The notes under the pieces: generated by a model | Told to the model about the DNA's origin: nothing | Database searches by the model: none | The model's input: the letters and a program-made list of their open reading frames with translations, nothing else | Part shown: in pieces, positions 1 to 7,549 of the stretch | Numbering within the stretch: position 1 is the first letter of the stretch | How the letters are laid out: every line of letters begins with the position of its first letter | From: DASSNU01 sp035701265 | GTDB lineage: Bacteria > Gemmatimonadota > Gemmatimonadetes > Gemmatimonadales > Gemmatimonadaceae | Length of the DNA: 64,000 nucleotides | NCBI GenBank assembly: GCA_035701265.1 | Contig: DASSNU010000020.1 | Span: 248,001-312,000 of the forward strand | Reading direction: 5' to 3' | Translations under genes and position numbers: made by a program

Positions 1-2
1 CT

Positions 3-905
3 GCTGCGCGACACGCCGGCGTGCGTGTGCGGCTGTACGATCTGGATCCACTCACCCTCGCCCCCGATCGCGACTCGCTCAAGCGCGTGCTGCATCGCGG
101 CGTCGACGCGGTGGTCGTCGTGCACCTCTTCGGCTATCCCGTGGATGTCCCCGCCGTCGTCGCGCTGTGTGCGGAGTTCGGCGCGAGCGTGATCGAGGAT
201 GCCGCCCAGGGCGCCGCCGGCCGATTCCTGCAGACACCGCTCGGTGGCTTCGGCCCCATGTCGGTGCTGAGCTTCGGACGCGGGAAGGGGATCACCGGAG
301 GCGGCGGGGGCGCGTTTCTGCGGCGCGCGCCGGCACGAGCGCCTGCGCAGCGGACGCTTCCCGTGCGCCCGTCGGTGGGCGTGCGCGCGCTCGCTGCAGT
401 CGGCGCGCAGTGGCTCCTCGCGCGCCCGGCGGTCTACGGCCTGCCGGCGCGCATTCCCAGCCTGCACCTGGGCGAGATGGTCTATCACGAAGCGCACGAG
501 CCGCGTCCCATCTCCACGGCGGTCGCCATGCTCGCGCGCAACGCGCTGGCCCGCGCCGCTGCCGACGCCGCTGCGCGCCGGGCGCTCGCGGAACGCCTGC
601 TCGCCGCCGTCGCCTCCGCTGACACCGTCGAGCCGATACGCCCAATCACCGGCGCCGAGCCTGGATATCTGCGGCTCCCCGTGCTGTTGCGTCAGCCGCG
701 CGCCGCCGCGTCCTGGCTCGGTATCCTGCGCCCGTATCCCATCGGACTGTGGGAGCACCCGGAGGCGCGCAACTGTCTGCATCGCGAGCAGGGTGAATTG
801 CGCGGCGCCACGGAGCTGCGCGACCGCCTCGTCACCCTGCCCGTGCACGAGCGCGTGGCGGAGCGCGACGTGCAGCAGATCGAGGCCTGGCTTCGCGACC
901 GATGA
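3..905 (+). CDS. DegT/DnrJ/EryC1-type PLP aminotransferase, 5' truncated by window edge
   Basis: The reading frame is already open at base 3, so the N-terminus lies outside the window; about 300 residues are visible. The visible part matches the DegT/StrS sugar aminotransferase family: a VVVVHLFGYP strand, the IEDAAQ segment that supplies the aspartate contacting the PLP ring nitrogen, and SFGRGKGITGGGGGAF, where the lysine would form the internal aldimine. Such enzymes transfer an amino group to a keto-sugar nucleotide, for example in making amino sugars for cell-surface glycans; some homologues are regulatory. The stop overlaps the next start by four bases (ATGA), so the two genes are probably co-transcribed. 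The C-terminal part is more divergent than the core and the exact substrate cannot be read from sequence. Confidence 0.85.
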   Translation, partial: AARHAGVRVRLYDLDPLTLAPDRDSLKRVLHRGVDAVVVVHLFGYPVDVPAVVALCAEFGASVIEDAAQGAAGRFLQTPLGGFGPMSVLSFGRGKGITGGGGGAFLRRAPARAPAQRTLPVRPSVGVRALAAVGAQWLLARPAVYGLPARIPSLHLGEMVYHEAHEPRPISTAVAMLARNALARAAADAAARRALAERLLAAVASADTVEPIRPITGAEPGYLRLPVLLRQPRAAASWLGILRPYPIGLWEHPEARNCLHREQGELRGATELRDRLVTLPVHERVAERDVQQIEAWLRDR

Positions 906-1921
906 CCGTCGTTCACGCTCGGCATCGCGCCCGGCGCGCGTGGCGCCGCACCCGGCTGGCGCCGTCGCGCCCGCGGCCGTGGGCGCGATCGCGCACGCTC
1001 CTGCTCGTCGTCATGACGATGGCGGTCACCCCCGAGTGCGGGCGCAGCGCGCCGGCCGCAGGGCGTGCGCGCGGTGGCGCGCCCGGTCGCCGCGCCGCGG
1101 CGGAGTGCGATACGCCGCACCCGGGCTGGATCTGGTGCGATGACTTCGAGCGCGATCGCCTGCGCAGCTACTTCGAGTACGACGACGCACACGGCGCCTT
1201 CACGCGTGCGGAGCACGTCGGCGTGGATGGGTCGATCGCGATGCGTGCACGGTTCGATGTGGGTCGCGTGTCCGCAGGCTCGCTGCATCTCGCCTTCGGC
1301 ATCACGCCGAGCGCGTACATGCGTCCGGTGGACGCCGGCACCGCGAGGTACGACGATCTGTACTGGCGCGTCTACCTGCGGCTGCAGCCGGGATGGACCG
1401 GCGGCGGCGGACACAAGCTGAGTCGTGCGCTCATCCTGGCCACGCCGCAGTGGGGGGAGGCCGCTGTGGCACCCGTCTGGTCGGGCTCCGGAAAGGGGCG
1501 CGACTACCTGGTGATCGATCCTGCCTCCGGCACCGCGCCCGGTGGCGGTCTGCGGAGCACGCGGTACAATGACAACCCGCACCTGCGCTATCTCGGGCTC
1601 GCGGCCAGCCACTCCGCCATCTTCGCCGACGCCGCTGCGGGAGCCTGGCACTGCATCGAGGCACACGTCCGCCTGAATGATCCTGCGCGGCAGAACGGCG
1701 TGTTCGAACTGTGGATCGACGGAGCCCCGGAAGCGAGACGAGATCGGCTCGATTGGCGGGGGAGCTTCACGGAGTATGGTCTCAACGCTCTGTTCGTGGA
1801 GAATTACTGGAACGGTGGTGCACCTGCCCGGCAGGAGCGCTACATCGACAACGTCGTGGTGAGCACGAGACGGATCGGGTGCGTGCCCGGTCTGGGCAGT
1901 GAAGCGACGGGGGACTCGTGA
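902..1921 (+). CDS. Secreted concanavalin-like (LamG/polysaccharide-lyase-like) protein
   Basis: A 339-residue protein with a basic N-terminus, a hydrophobic stretch at about residues 31-43 and a possible lipidation or signal-cleavage site near Cys46. The rest reads as a beta-sandwich: WCDDFERD near residue 79, DLYWRVYLRLQPGW, then WHCIEAHVRLND, FELWIDG and a closing YIDNVVVS strand. This is the layout of concanavalin-like glycan-binding or polysaccharide-lyase-like modules. No catalytic residues can be assigned. The order of elements (RxYxRxxPGW, then W...VHA/EAHV, then ELW/EMW, then a final E/D-x-VV strand) resembles the C-terminal domain of the two riboswitch-controlled lipoproteins at 5896 and 10125. 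It overlaps the genes on both sides by four bases, so it belongs to the 1-5511 operon. Confidence 0.65.
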   Translation: MTVVHARHRARRAWRRTRLAPSRPRPWARSRTLLLVVMTMAVTPECGRSAPAAGRARGGAPGRRAAAECDTPHPGWIWCDDFERDRLRSYFEYDDAHGAFTRAEHVGVDGSIAMRARFDVGRVSAGSLHLAFGITPSAYMRPVDAGTARYDDLYWRVYLRLQPGWTGGGGHKLSRALILATPQWGEAAVAPVWSGSGKGRDYLVIDPASGTAPGGGLRSTRYNDNPHLRYLGLAASHSAIFADAAAGAWHCIEAHVRLNDPARQNGVFELWIDGAPEARRDRLDWRGSFTEYGLNALFVENYWNGGAPARQERYIDNVVVSTRRIGCVPGLGSEATGDS

Positions 1922-2943
1922 GCACGCGCGCCCGCTCGCGGATTCCGATTCTGCTCCGCCTCACGGCAGGCGCGGTGCTCCTCGCGCTCATCGTGTGGCG
2001 AGTGGACCTCGGCCAGTTCAGCCTGCACTCCTGGCCCGCGCTCCTCGCTGCTGCTGGCGCGGCCGTGGTGCTGCTGCTCGTCGCGCAGGTGTTGAGCGCG
2101 GTGCGTTGGCATGCGATCCTCGGCACGCAGGAAGTCGGCACCGCGTACCTCTGGCGGTTGTACCTCATAGGCCAGTTCTTCGGACTGTTTCTCCCGAGCC
2201 TGGTGGGGGGCGACGCCGTGCGTGCCGTCGCGCTGAGCCGTGAGATTCACGATGCGTCGCGAAGCGTCGCCAGCGTGCTGGTCGACCGCATTGTCGGGAT
2301 GGTGGCGCTCGTCCTGTACCTCGTGCTGGGACTGGCCCTGGTACCGACACGCACCATTCCGAGTTTGCGGATGTCCTGGCCCCACATCGCACCCCTCTGG
2401 TGGATCGTCGGTGCCATCGGTGTGCTGGGTGCGACGGTCGCGGCCTTCCTGGTTCTGCGGCGCTCCGAGCGCGTGCGGCGGATCGTCGGGGGCAAGATGC
2501 GCGTGCTGCGTATGGTGCGGCAGCCGCCGCTCGTGGTGGCCCGGTGGATCGGCATCGGACTCCTGGTGCAGGGGATCTACATCCTGACCTGGTGGGCGCT
2601 GGACATCGGCTTGCATCTCGGCGTCGGACTGCAGTATCTGCTCTTCGCCGTGCCACTCGTGAACGTGGTCGCCATGCTCCCGATCACCTTTTCCGGAATC
2701 GGCGTGCGTGAGGGCGCGTGGGTCGTGCTCCTCGCGCCGCTCGGCGTGAGCGGAGCGGACGCGGTGGCCTTCGGCGTCCTGTATTTTCTCTGTTACACGA
2801 TCGTCGGTGGGATAGGGGGCCTCATCTTCATGTGGCGCGGCACCACCGCACACCGCGGCGCCGGCGGCTCGCCTCAGGGGCTCACCACACCTGTCGAGCT
2901 CGTATCCTATCCACCCCCTTCCCGGGTACCGGGCGCGGAGTGA
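1918..2943 (+). CDS. YbhN/AglD-like integral membrane protein (LPG synthase transmembrane/flippase-like family)
   Basis: A 341-residue polytopic membrane protein with about eight hydrophobic segments. It matches the lysylphosphatidylglycerol-synthase transmembrane (UPF0104, YbhN/AglD) family: GQFFGLFLPSLVGGDAVRA near residue 82, DRIVGMVALVLYL, and a C-terminal PITFSGIGVREGAWV segment, all typical of this family. Members lacking the cytosolic aminoacyl-transfer domain occur in glycan loci and are suspected of moving or modifying lipid-linked sugars, but no biochemical role is established. It starts at a GTG that overlaps the previous stop (GTGA). A GT2 gene follows after two bases. The partnership with a polyprenyl-phosphate GT2 and a GT39-like protein fits a lipid-linked sugar pathway. 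Confidence 0.8.
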   Translation: MSTRARSRIPILLRLTAGAVLLALIVWRVDLGQFSLHSWPALLAAAGAAVVLLLVAQVLSAVRWHAILGTQEVGTAYLWRLYLIGQFFGLFLPSLVGGDAVRAVALSREIHDASRSVASVLVDRIVGMVALVLYLVLGLALVPTRTIPSLRMSWPHIAPLWWIVGAIGVLGATVAAFLVLRRSERVRRIVGGKMRVLRMVRQPPLVVARWIGIGLLVQGIYILTWWALDIGLHLGVGLQYLLFAVPLVNVVAMLPITFSGIGVREGAWVVLLAPLGVSGADAVAFGVLYFLCYTIVGGIGGLIFMWRGTTAHRGAGGSPQGLTTPVELVSYPPPSRVPGAE

Positions 2944-2945
2944 CC

Positions 2946-4034
2946 ATGCAGACGACCGAGTCCACGATGCGCGATGCGGCGGACGTCACTGCGATCGCGG
3001 CTCCGGGATCGCTCCCGCCTCTCACGCTACGCGAACTCACCGTGTCGGTGATCGTTCCGGTGTTCAACGAGCGTGGCACGCTCGAGCAGTTGTATCGCGA
3101 GGTGACCGAGGAGCTGGAGCAGCTCGTGGGTGCCTTCGAGATCATCATCATCGATGATGGATCGTCGGATGGCAGCACCGACGTCCTTGCCGCCATCGCC
3201 GCGCGCGATCCGAGGGTCCGGCTCTATGTGTTCCGCTCCAATCAGGGGAAGGCCGCCGCGCTGAACTGGGGCTTCCGGCAGGCCGAGGGCGATGTGGTCA
3301 TCACCATGGACGCCGACCTGCAGGACAAGCCGAGCGAAATCTCCAAACTGCTTGCCGGATTGGACGGCGTGGATCTCGCGTCCGGATGGAAGCGGCAGCG
3401 GCACGACCCGCTCGGCAAGACGCTCCCGAGCAAGTTCTTCAATTGGGTGACACGCACCGTTTCCGGCGTGTCGTTGAACGACTTCAACTGCGGTTTCAAG
3501 GCGTACCGCCGCGAGGTGGTGCAGGAGCTGGATCTCTACGGGGAGCTGCACCGCTTCATCCCCGTGCTCGCGGCCTTCCGCGGGTTCCGGACCAGGGAAG
3601 TACCCGTCGAGCACGCACCGCGCGTGTGGGGAAAGAGCAAGTACGGATGGTCCCGACTCTTCAAGGGGGCGTACGATCTCCTCACGGTCGTGCTGCTCAC
3701 GCGCTTCGAGACGCGGCCGCTGCACTTCTTCGGCAGCATCGGAGCGGTGCTGGGCGCGCTCGGCTTCGGCGTGCTCCTGTACATGAGCTACCTGCGGCTC
3801 GTGCTCGATCAGGTCATCGGACGCCGCCCGCTGCTGTTCCTCGGGATCGTGCTCTTTCTCACCGGGGTGCAACTGCTGTCCGTGGGACTCATCGGCGAGC
3901 TGATCGTCCGACGCACGCGGCGGAGCGAGCCCAGGCCACCGCTGCGCGTGCAGCCATCCGGCGTGTCCCCTCTTCGGCGCGCGAGCGCGCGTGGGAGGGT
4001 GGGCGCCATGCCCCGTGCGGACGCTGCAAGCTGA
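2946..4034 (+). CDS. GT2 polyprenyl-phosphate glycosyltransferase (DPM1/GtrB type)
   Basis: A 362-residue GT-A fold enzyme. It carries SVIVPVFNE at about residue 34, the DDGSSDGS nucleotide-binding loop at 70-77 and DADLQD at 122-127, which holds the metal-binding DxD. Two C-terminal membrane helices (about 255-280 and 295-320) are typical of GtrB/dolichyl-phosphate mannose synthase-like enzymes. These transfer a sugar from a nucleotide donor to undecaprenyl phosphate for later use outside the membrane. The ATG at 2946 is chosen because it is two bases after the previous stop; the open frame extends further upstream but only inside the preceding gene. The following GT39-type gene is the natural user of its product. 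Confidence 0.87.
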   Translation: MQTTESTMRDAADVTAIAAPGSLPPLTLRELTVSVIVPVFNERGTLEQLYREVTEELEQLVGAFEIIIIDDGSSDGSTDVLAAIAARDPRVRLYVFRSNQGKAAALNWGFRQAEGDVVITMDADLQDKPSEISKLLAGLDGVDLASGWKRQRHDPLGKTLPSKFFNWVTRTVSGVSLNDFNCGFKAYRREVVQELDLYGELHRFIPVLAAFRGFRTREVPVEHAPRVWGKSKYGWSRLFKGAYDLLTVVLLTRFETRPLHFFGSIGAVLGALGFGVLLYMSYLRLVLDQVIGRRPLLFLGIVLFLTGVQLLSVGLIGELIVRRTRRSEPRPPLRVQPSGVSPLRRASARGRVGAMPRADAAS

Positions 4035-4050
4035 GCCGTCGTCTCACCGC

Positions 4051-5511
4051 GTGAACGATCGCGCTCCCGCCACCGCGGAGCGCGACGCGCACGCGTGGGC
4101 CGGATGGGTGCTCGCGGGCATTCTCATTCTCGCGACCGTGCTCCGCATCCACCACCTGGGTGGGTGGTCACTCGAGCAGGATGAGCTCTACACGCTTCGC
4201 GACGCCACGGATTTCGGCGCAAGCTCCTCCGGACCGGGGATCACGGCGCGCCCAGTGTACTATGTGCTGCAGCACGTGCTGCTCGCCATCTTCCCCGCCA
4301 CGCCGCTGGCACTCCGCATTCCTGCGATGGTGTTCGGTGTGCTGGGTGTGTGGCTCACCTGGCGCGTTGCCCGCTCGCTGAGCGGGGTTGCTGCGGCTGC
4401 GGTGGCATCGCTGCTCGTGGCCATCTCTCCCTGGCACCTGTACGCCAGTCAGTTCGCCCGCTACTGGACGTTGGTCTACGTGCTGGCCCTCGGCGCATAC
4501 TGGCTGCTTCCGGCCGCTCTGGCGTCCGACCGGCCGCGCACGCTGGTGGCCACGGCACTGTTGCTGGCGCTCGGTGCGCTCACGCATCCGACGTTCCTGT
4601 TTCCTCTACCGGGCGTGGTGATCGCACTCTGCCTCGTGCGCGATCGGGAGCGATGGCGGTGGCGCTGGCCCAGCGCGAATGCCTGGAGGTGGCTCTGGGG
4701 CCCGCTCGCCACGTTCGCGATCGGTGGCGCGGTACTCCTGCGGTTCACGGACCACGGCCGTGCGTTGAACGAGGCCACTCAGCGCGGGATGACGGAATCG
4801 TTCCGGATCATTCCAGGAATGATCCAATGGATTGCACCGGCGGTCGCCGTCGCCGCCGTCCTCTGTGCGCTCTGGTTGGCCGTGCGTGAGCGCGACGAGC
4901 GTCGCGCCGCGTGGGGGCGGATGACGCTGCTCGGCGGCGTGACTGGACTGGTGGCACTGCTGGCGGCTGGTACGCGCTCGGCCATCTACGCCGACTACGG
5001 TATGGCGCTCCTGCCGCTGGCATACGTGGCCGTGGGGCTCGGAGTGGCGTCCATTGCATCGCGAGCCGGGCAGGAGAGCGCCGCGCTTGTGTGGGGAGTG
5101 ACACTACTCCTCGTGGCGACGTCGCTGCCGGGTACGGTGTCGCACCTGATCGACGGGACTCGCTTCGACTATCGCCCGGCCTATCGCTACGCCGCGAGCC
5201 GCGCCCCCGGTAGGCTGACGGTTGGGTGGCCGGTCATCGTACACCAGCATTATGCCCCACACGCGCGCTTTGCCGAGCTTCGGGCAGACACGGTTTGGCT
5301 CAACCGCGTGCTCGCGCAGGAAGGCGCCTCGGGCATCTGGCTCGTCACCTCGGCGCACCGCGACGGGCGCATCATGTCTGGCAATGGCGTGGATGCCTGG
5401 ATGCTGGCGCACTGCCGTCCCGTACTGCTGACCGGGCGGCCAAGACTGGATTACCGTCAGTACGACGTCGAGCTCAGTAGCTGCGCCGTCGATCGCGTCG
5501 CGAGTGATTGA
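4051..5511 (+). CDS. GT39/ArnT-like membrane glycosyltransferase
   Basis: A 486-residue protein with about ten membrane helices. The first luminal loop contains WSLEQDELYTLR (residues 39-50), with the adjacent acidic pair Asp44-Glu45 characteristic of the PMT/ArnT superfamily active site. These enzymes take a sugar from a polyprenyl-phosphate carrier and attach it to an acceptor on the outer face of the membrane. The GTG at 4051, 16 bases after the preceding stop, is preferred to the upstream start inside the GT2 gene. The soluble C-terminal part (about 390-486) is poorly conserved. It is the last gene of the 1-5511 operon; acceptor and sugar are unknown. Confidence 0.82.
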   Translation: MNDRAPATAERDAHAWAGWVLAGILILATVLRIHHLGGWSLEQDELYTLRDATDFGASSSGPGITARPVYYVLQHVLLAIFPATPLALRIPAMVFGVLGVWLTWRVARSLSGVAAAAVASLLVAISPWHLYASQFARYWTLVYVLALGAYWLLPAALASDRPRTLVATALLLALGALTHPTFLFPLPGVVIALCLVRDRERWRWRWPSANAWRWLWGPLATFAIGGAVLLRFTDHGRALNEATQRGMTESFRIIPGMIQWIAPAVAVAAVLCALWLAVRERDERRAAWGRMTLLGGVTGLVALLAAGTRSAIYADYGMALLPLAYVAVGLGVASIASRAGQESAALVWGVTLLLVATSLPGTVSHLIDGTRFDYRPAYRYAASRAPGRLTVGWPVIVHQHYAPHARFAELRADTVWLNRVLAQEGASGIWLVTSAHRDGRIMSGNGVDAWMLAHCRPVLLTGRPRLDYRQYDVELSSCAVDRVASD

Positions 5512-5784
5512 TCCATCTGGTTGTGCGCTCGGCGGTTGGAATGGATCCACGATCGCCGGAGAAAGTCGCTGACCGTTTGGTCAAACACGTCGCGCAAAAA
5601 AGTTGCGAAACGGTATTGCATCCAGGCCAGGCGGCCAGTAGTTTCCCGCCCGTCGTCCAACGCGGACGCCTGTGTACAGTTGCAGGACCCGCCTCCGCAG
5701 CTCCGGACGGCACGCACCACCTCGTTGGGAAGCTCTTCCCAGCATAACCCGCGCGTCACAACAGAGGCATGATCGCTCGCCCGC
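5512..5784. other. Gene-free leader region upstream of first riboswitch
   Basis: No convincing coding sequence. The stretch is less G+C-rich than its surroundings near 5595-5615 (a run of six A) and must contain the promoter for the riboswitch transcript. I could not assign one -35/-10 pair with confidence. A short perfect inverted repeat, TGGGAAG-CT-CTTCCCA, lies at about 5726-5741. Confidence 0.5.
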
Positions 5785-5886
5785 TCCGGGCTGCGACAAA
5801 GGCAAAGCCGTCGAAAGACGGTGACGCAAAGCTACGAGGCTACCGCTCCTTCCGAGGAGCCACGCTCGTCGGGCCGCCGAACCGGA
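5785..5886 (+). promoter_or_regulatory. GEMM-I cyclic-di-GMP riboswitch, copy 1
   Basis: The RNA matches the GEMM-I core: GGCAAAG (5801-5807), a stem CCGTC/GACGG closed by a GAAA tetraloop (5813-5816), then GACGCAAAGC (5823-5832), and a second hairpin GCTCCT-TCCG-AGGAGC (5845-5860). Outer bases TCCGG (5785-5789) and CCGGA (5882-5886) can close the structure. Aligned with the Vibrio Vc2 aptamer, the position equivalent to G20 (5801) is G and the A47 equivalent (5828) is A. This predicts cyclic di-GMP rather than cGAMP as ligand. It lies ten bases before the start of the lipoprotein gene. No intrinsic terminator is visible between aptamer and start, so control may act at translation. Confidence 0.92.
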
Positions 5887-5895
5887 CGCCCCAGA

Positions 5896-7350
5896 GTGAG
5901 CCGCATCGTGCGACTTCCGGCCTTCGTAGCCACTGCTCTCGTGCTGGCTGTCTCAGCCTGCACCCAGGACGCAACAAACCCCCTCGGACCAGACGTTTCC
6001 TCCCACTCCGACGCCCTCGTCGCCTCGCCGAACGTGCGTGACTTCGCGATCATCGCGGATAGCGGGGCGCATCGGGTCGGCGAAACCATTCATTTCTCCG
6101 TCGCGACGAACCGTGGTGGCGACATCTCCGGCGCGCGCGACGTACAGTGGTCCAGCAGCGACACGAGCGTCATTGCCTTCACCGCCCCGGGCGCGGCAGT
6201 TGCGCGCAGCAATGGAACAGCGATAGTTAAAGCATTCGGCCTGGGCGGCATCGACTCCATGACGGTCGTGATTGGACTCGATCTGCCGCAGCACGCGCCC
6301 GTGGCGGTGGTGTCTCTCGAGCCTGAACAGCTGACCCTGGCGCCGGGAGATACCGCCACCCTCACGCCGACCGTGTTGAGCCGGTGGGGATTCCACATCT
6401 CGGACTGCAGGATGACCTGGTCGATCTCCGATAGCACAGTCGCGAAGGTGACAGCGGTTGGGCTGGTGACTGCGCTGGCCGGAGGCACTGCCACGGTCAC
6501 CGCCCAGTGCGATGGGCACAGCGGCTCCTCGCGCGTGGAGGTGCAGGGCAACCGCATCGCTCCGCCGGATTCTCAGGCCAGCGCGCCAAAGGCGCCGGAC
6601 GGACCGACCGGGAATGCGCACAGTGGCGGCGGGTTGCTCTCCGACATCTTCTCGCAGTACCGGAGCGATGGCGATCTGCGCCTGGCCTATCTCATCGCGC
6701 ACAACCCGGAGTTGCTGCATCTGGATCGCTCGGTGCAGTGGAACGGACATGCGACGATGCGCTATGACCAGCCGGGCGGGACGTCCGCCTCGCCGCAGGT
6801 GCACCGGAGCCTGCCGCACTCGCTCCGGGACCTCTGGTTCCGCGGGAGCTACCGGTTCTCGCCGGGATGGAGCACGAAGGGCTCCCGGCCGCCCTCGGAG
6901 ACCGCCGAGGCGTACAAGTGGTTCGCCATCGGCTGGGCGGGGGGAGCCAGCCAGCGGCTGGACGTGGTCTTCACGAACACCGACGACATCTACATGTCGG
7001 CTGGGCTCGCCGAGCACGGGAAGACGCTCTTCGCGCAGAAGGCTCAGGTGACGAGTGACGCCAGCTTCATGTGGGATGGCGGGTGGTACACGCTCGTGGT
7101 GCATGCGATCGCGCAAGGGAGCACGGTCACGATGGAGATGTGGCTCCAGGACCAGAGCGGCCGCGTACGGCTGCACGAGACCGTGAGCGGAACGACGAGC
7201 AACGGGCGTCCGGTGCCGGCGATGAATCGCGTGGCATTGGGGATGAACTTCAACGACACGCGCTACCCCGGGCAGTCGCAGTCGCTGTGGCTCGGCGAGT
7301 GGGAAGTGGTCGACGGCGCTCGGCACCCGAACCCGTTCGGCGTGCGGTAA
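5896..7350 (+). CDS. Ig-like (Big_2) surface lipoprotein with lectin-like C-terminal domain, copy 1
   Basis: A 484-residue protein if the GTG at 5896 is used. The open frame runs back to 5821 but that start lies inside the riboswitch; GTG 5908 is an alternative with a slightly better upstream GAGTGAG. The signal peptide ends in a lipobox, VSAC, with Cys22. Two bacterial Ig-like domains follow (about residues 45-128 and 138-216). The second has the Big_2 pattern VVSLEPEQLTLAPGDTATL with WSISDSTVAKV and GLVTALAGGTATVTA. A short linker leads to a C-terminal domain (about 256-484) beginning AYLIAHNPELLHLDRS and containing RGSYRFSPGWSTKGS and ALGMNFNDTRYPG. That domain is almost the same in the protein at 10125 and looks like a concanavalin-type sandwich. 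I infer a surface-anchored matrix adhesin or EPS-binding protein made when c-di-GMP changes. Confidence 0.85.
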   Translation: MSRIVRLPAFVATALVLAVSACTQDATNPLGPDVSSHSDALVASPNVRDFAIIADSGAHRVGETIHFSVATNRGGDISGARDVQWSSSDTSVIAFTAPGAAVARSNGTAIVKAFGLGGIDSMTVVIGLDLPQHAPVAVVSLEPEQLTLAPGDTATLTPTVLSRWGFHISDCRMTWSISDSTVAKVTAVGLVTALAGGTATVTAQCDGHSGSSRVEVQGNRIAPPDSQASAPKAPDGPTGNAHSGGGLLSDIFSQYRSDGDLRLAYLIAHNPELLHLDRSVQWNGHATMRYDQPGGTSASPQVHRSLPHSLRDLWFRGSYRFSPGWSTKGSRPPSETAEAYKWFAIGWAGGASQRLDVVFTNTDDIYMSAGLAEHGKTLFAQKAQVTSDASFMWDGGWYTLVVHAIAQGSTVTMEMWLQDQSGRVRLHETVSGTTSNGRPVPAMNRVALGMNFNDTRYPGQSQSLWLGEWEVVDGARHPNPFGVR

Positions 7351-7357
7351 GAACGCG

Positions 7358-7396
7358 CTCCGCGTCCGGGCGGCACGATGTCGCCCGGACGCGGAG
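7358..7396 (+). terminator. Hairpin terminator after lipoprotein copy 1
   Basis: A perfect 15-base-pair stem (7358-7372 with 7382-7396) and a nine-base loop, starting seven bases after the stop codon. No T run follows. A similar GTCCGGGCGG stem sits at the same place after the second copy. Confidence 0.7.
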
Positions 7397-7424
7397 ACGT
7401 CTTCGCAGGCCCAGCATGGATATG

Positions 7425-7467
7425 CACGCGTCCGCGAGAGGGTCACTGACCCTCTCGCGGACGCGTG
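7425..7467. terminator. Perfect 20-bp hairpin between convergent genes
   Basis: Bases 7425-7444 are perfectly complementary to 7448-7467 with a three-base ACT loop. It lies between the end of the lipoprotein gene and the end of asnB on the other strand, so it can act on both transcripts. It lacks a T tract, which leaves room for an RNA-stability or protein-binding role. Confidence 0.65.
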
Positions 7468-7549
7468 GCATCCTGGCCCCGTTCGCGCTCGCCGCGACCG
7501 CGATTCGCGCGCGCCACCTCGCGCGAGGACGAACGATGGCCAGGGGCGC

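Noticed and set aside
5821..5895. Longer reading frame of the first lipoprotein starting at GTG 5821
   Set aside because: That GTG is the first part of the GTGACGCAAAGC core of the riboswitch; using it would translate the aptamer and hide the signal peptide.
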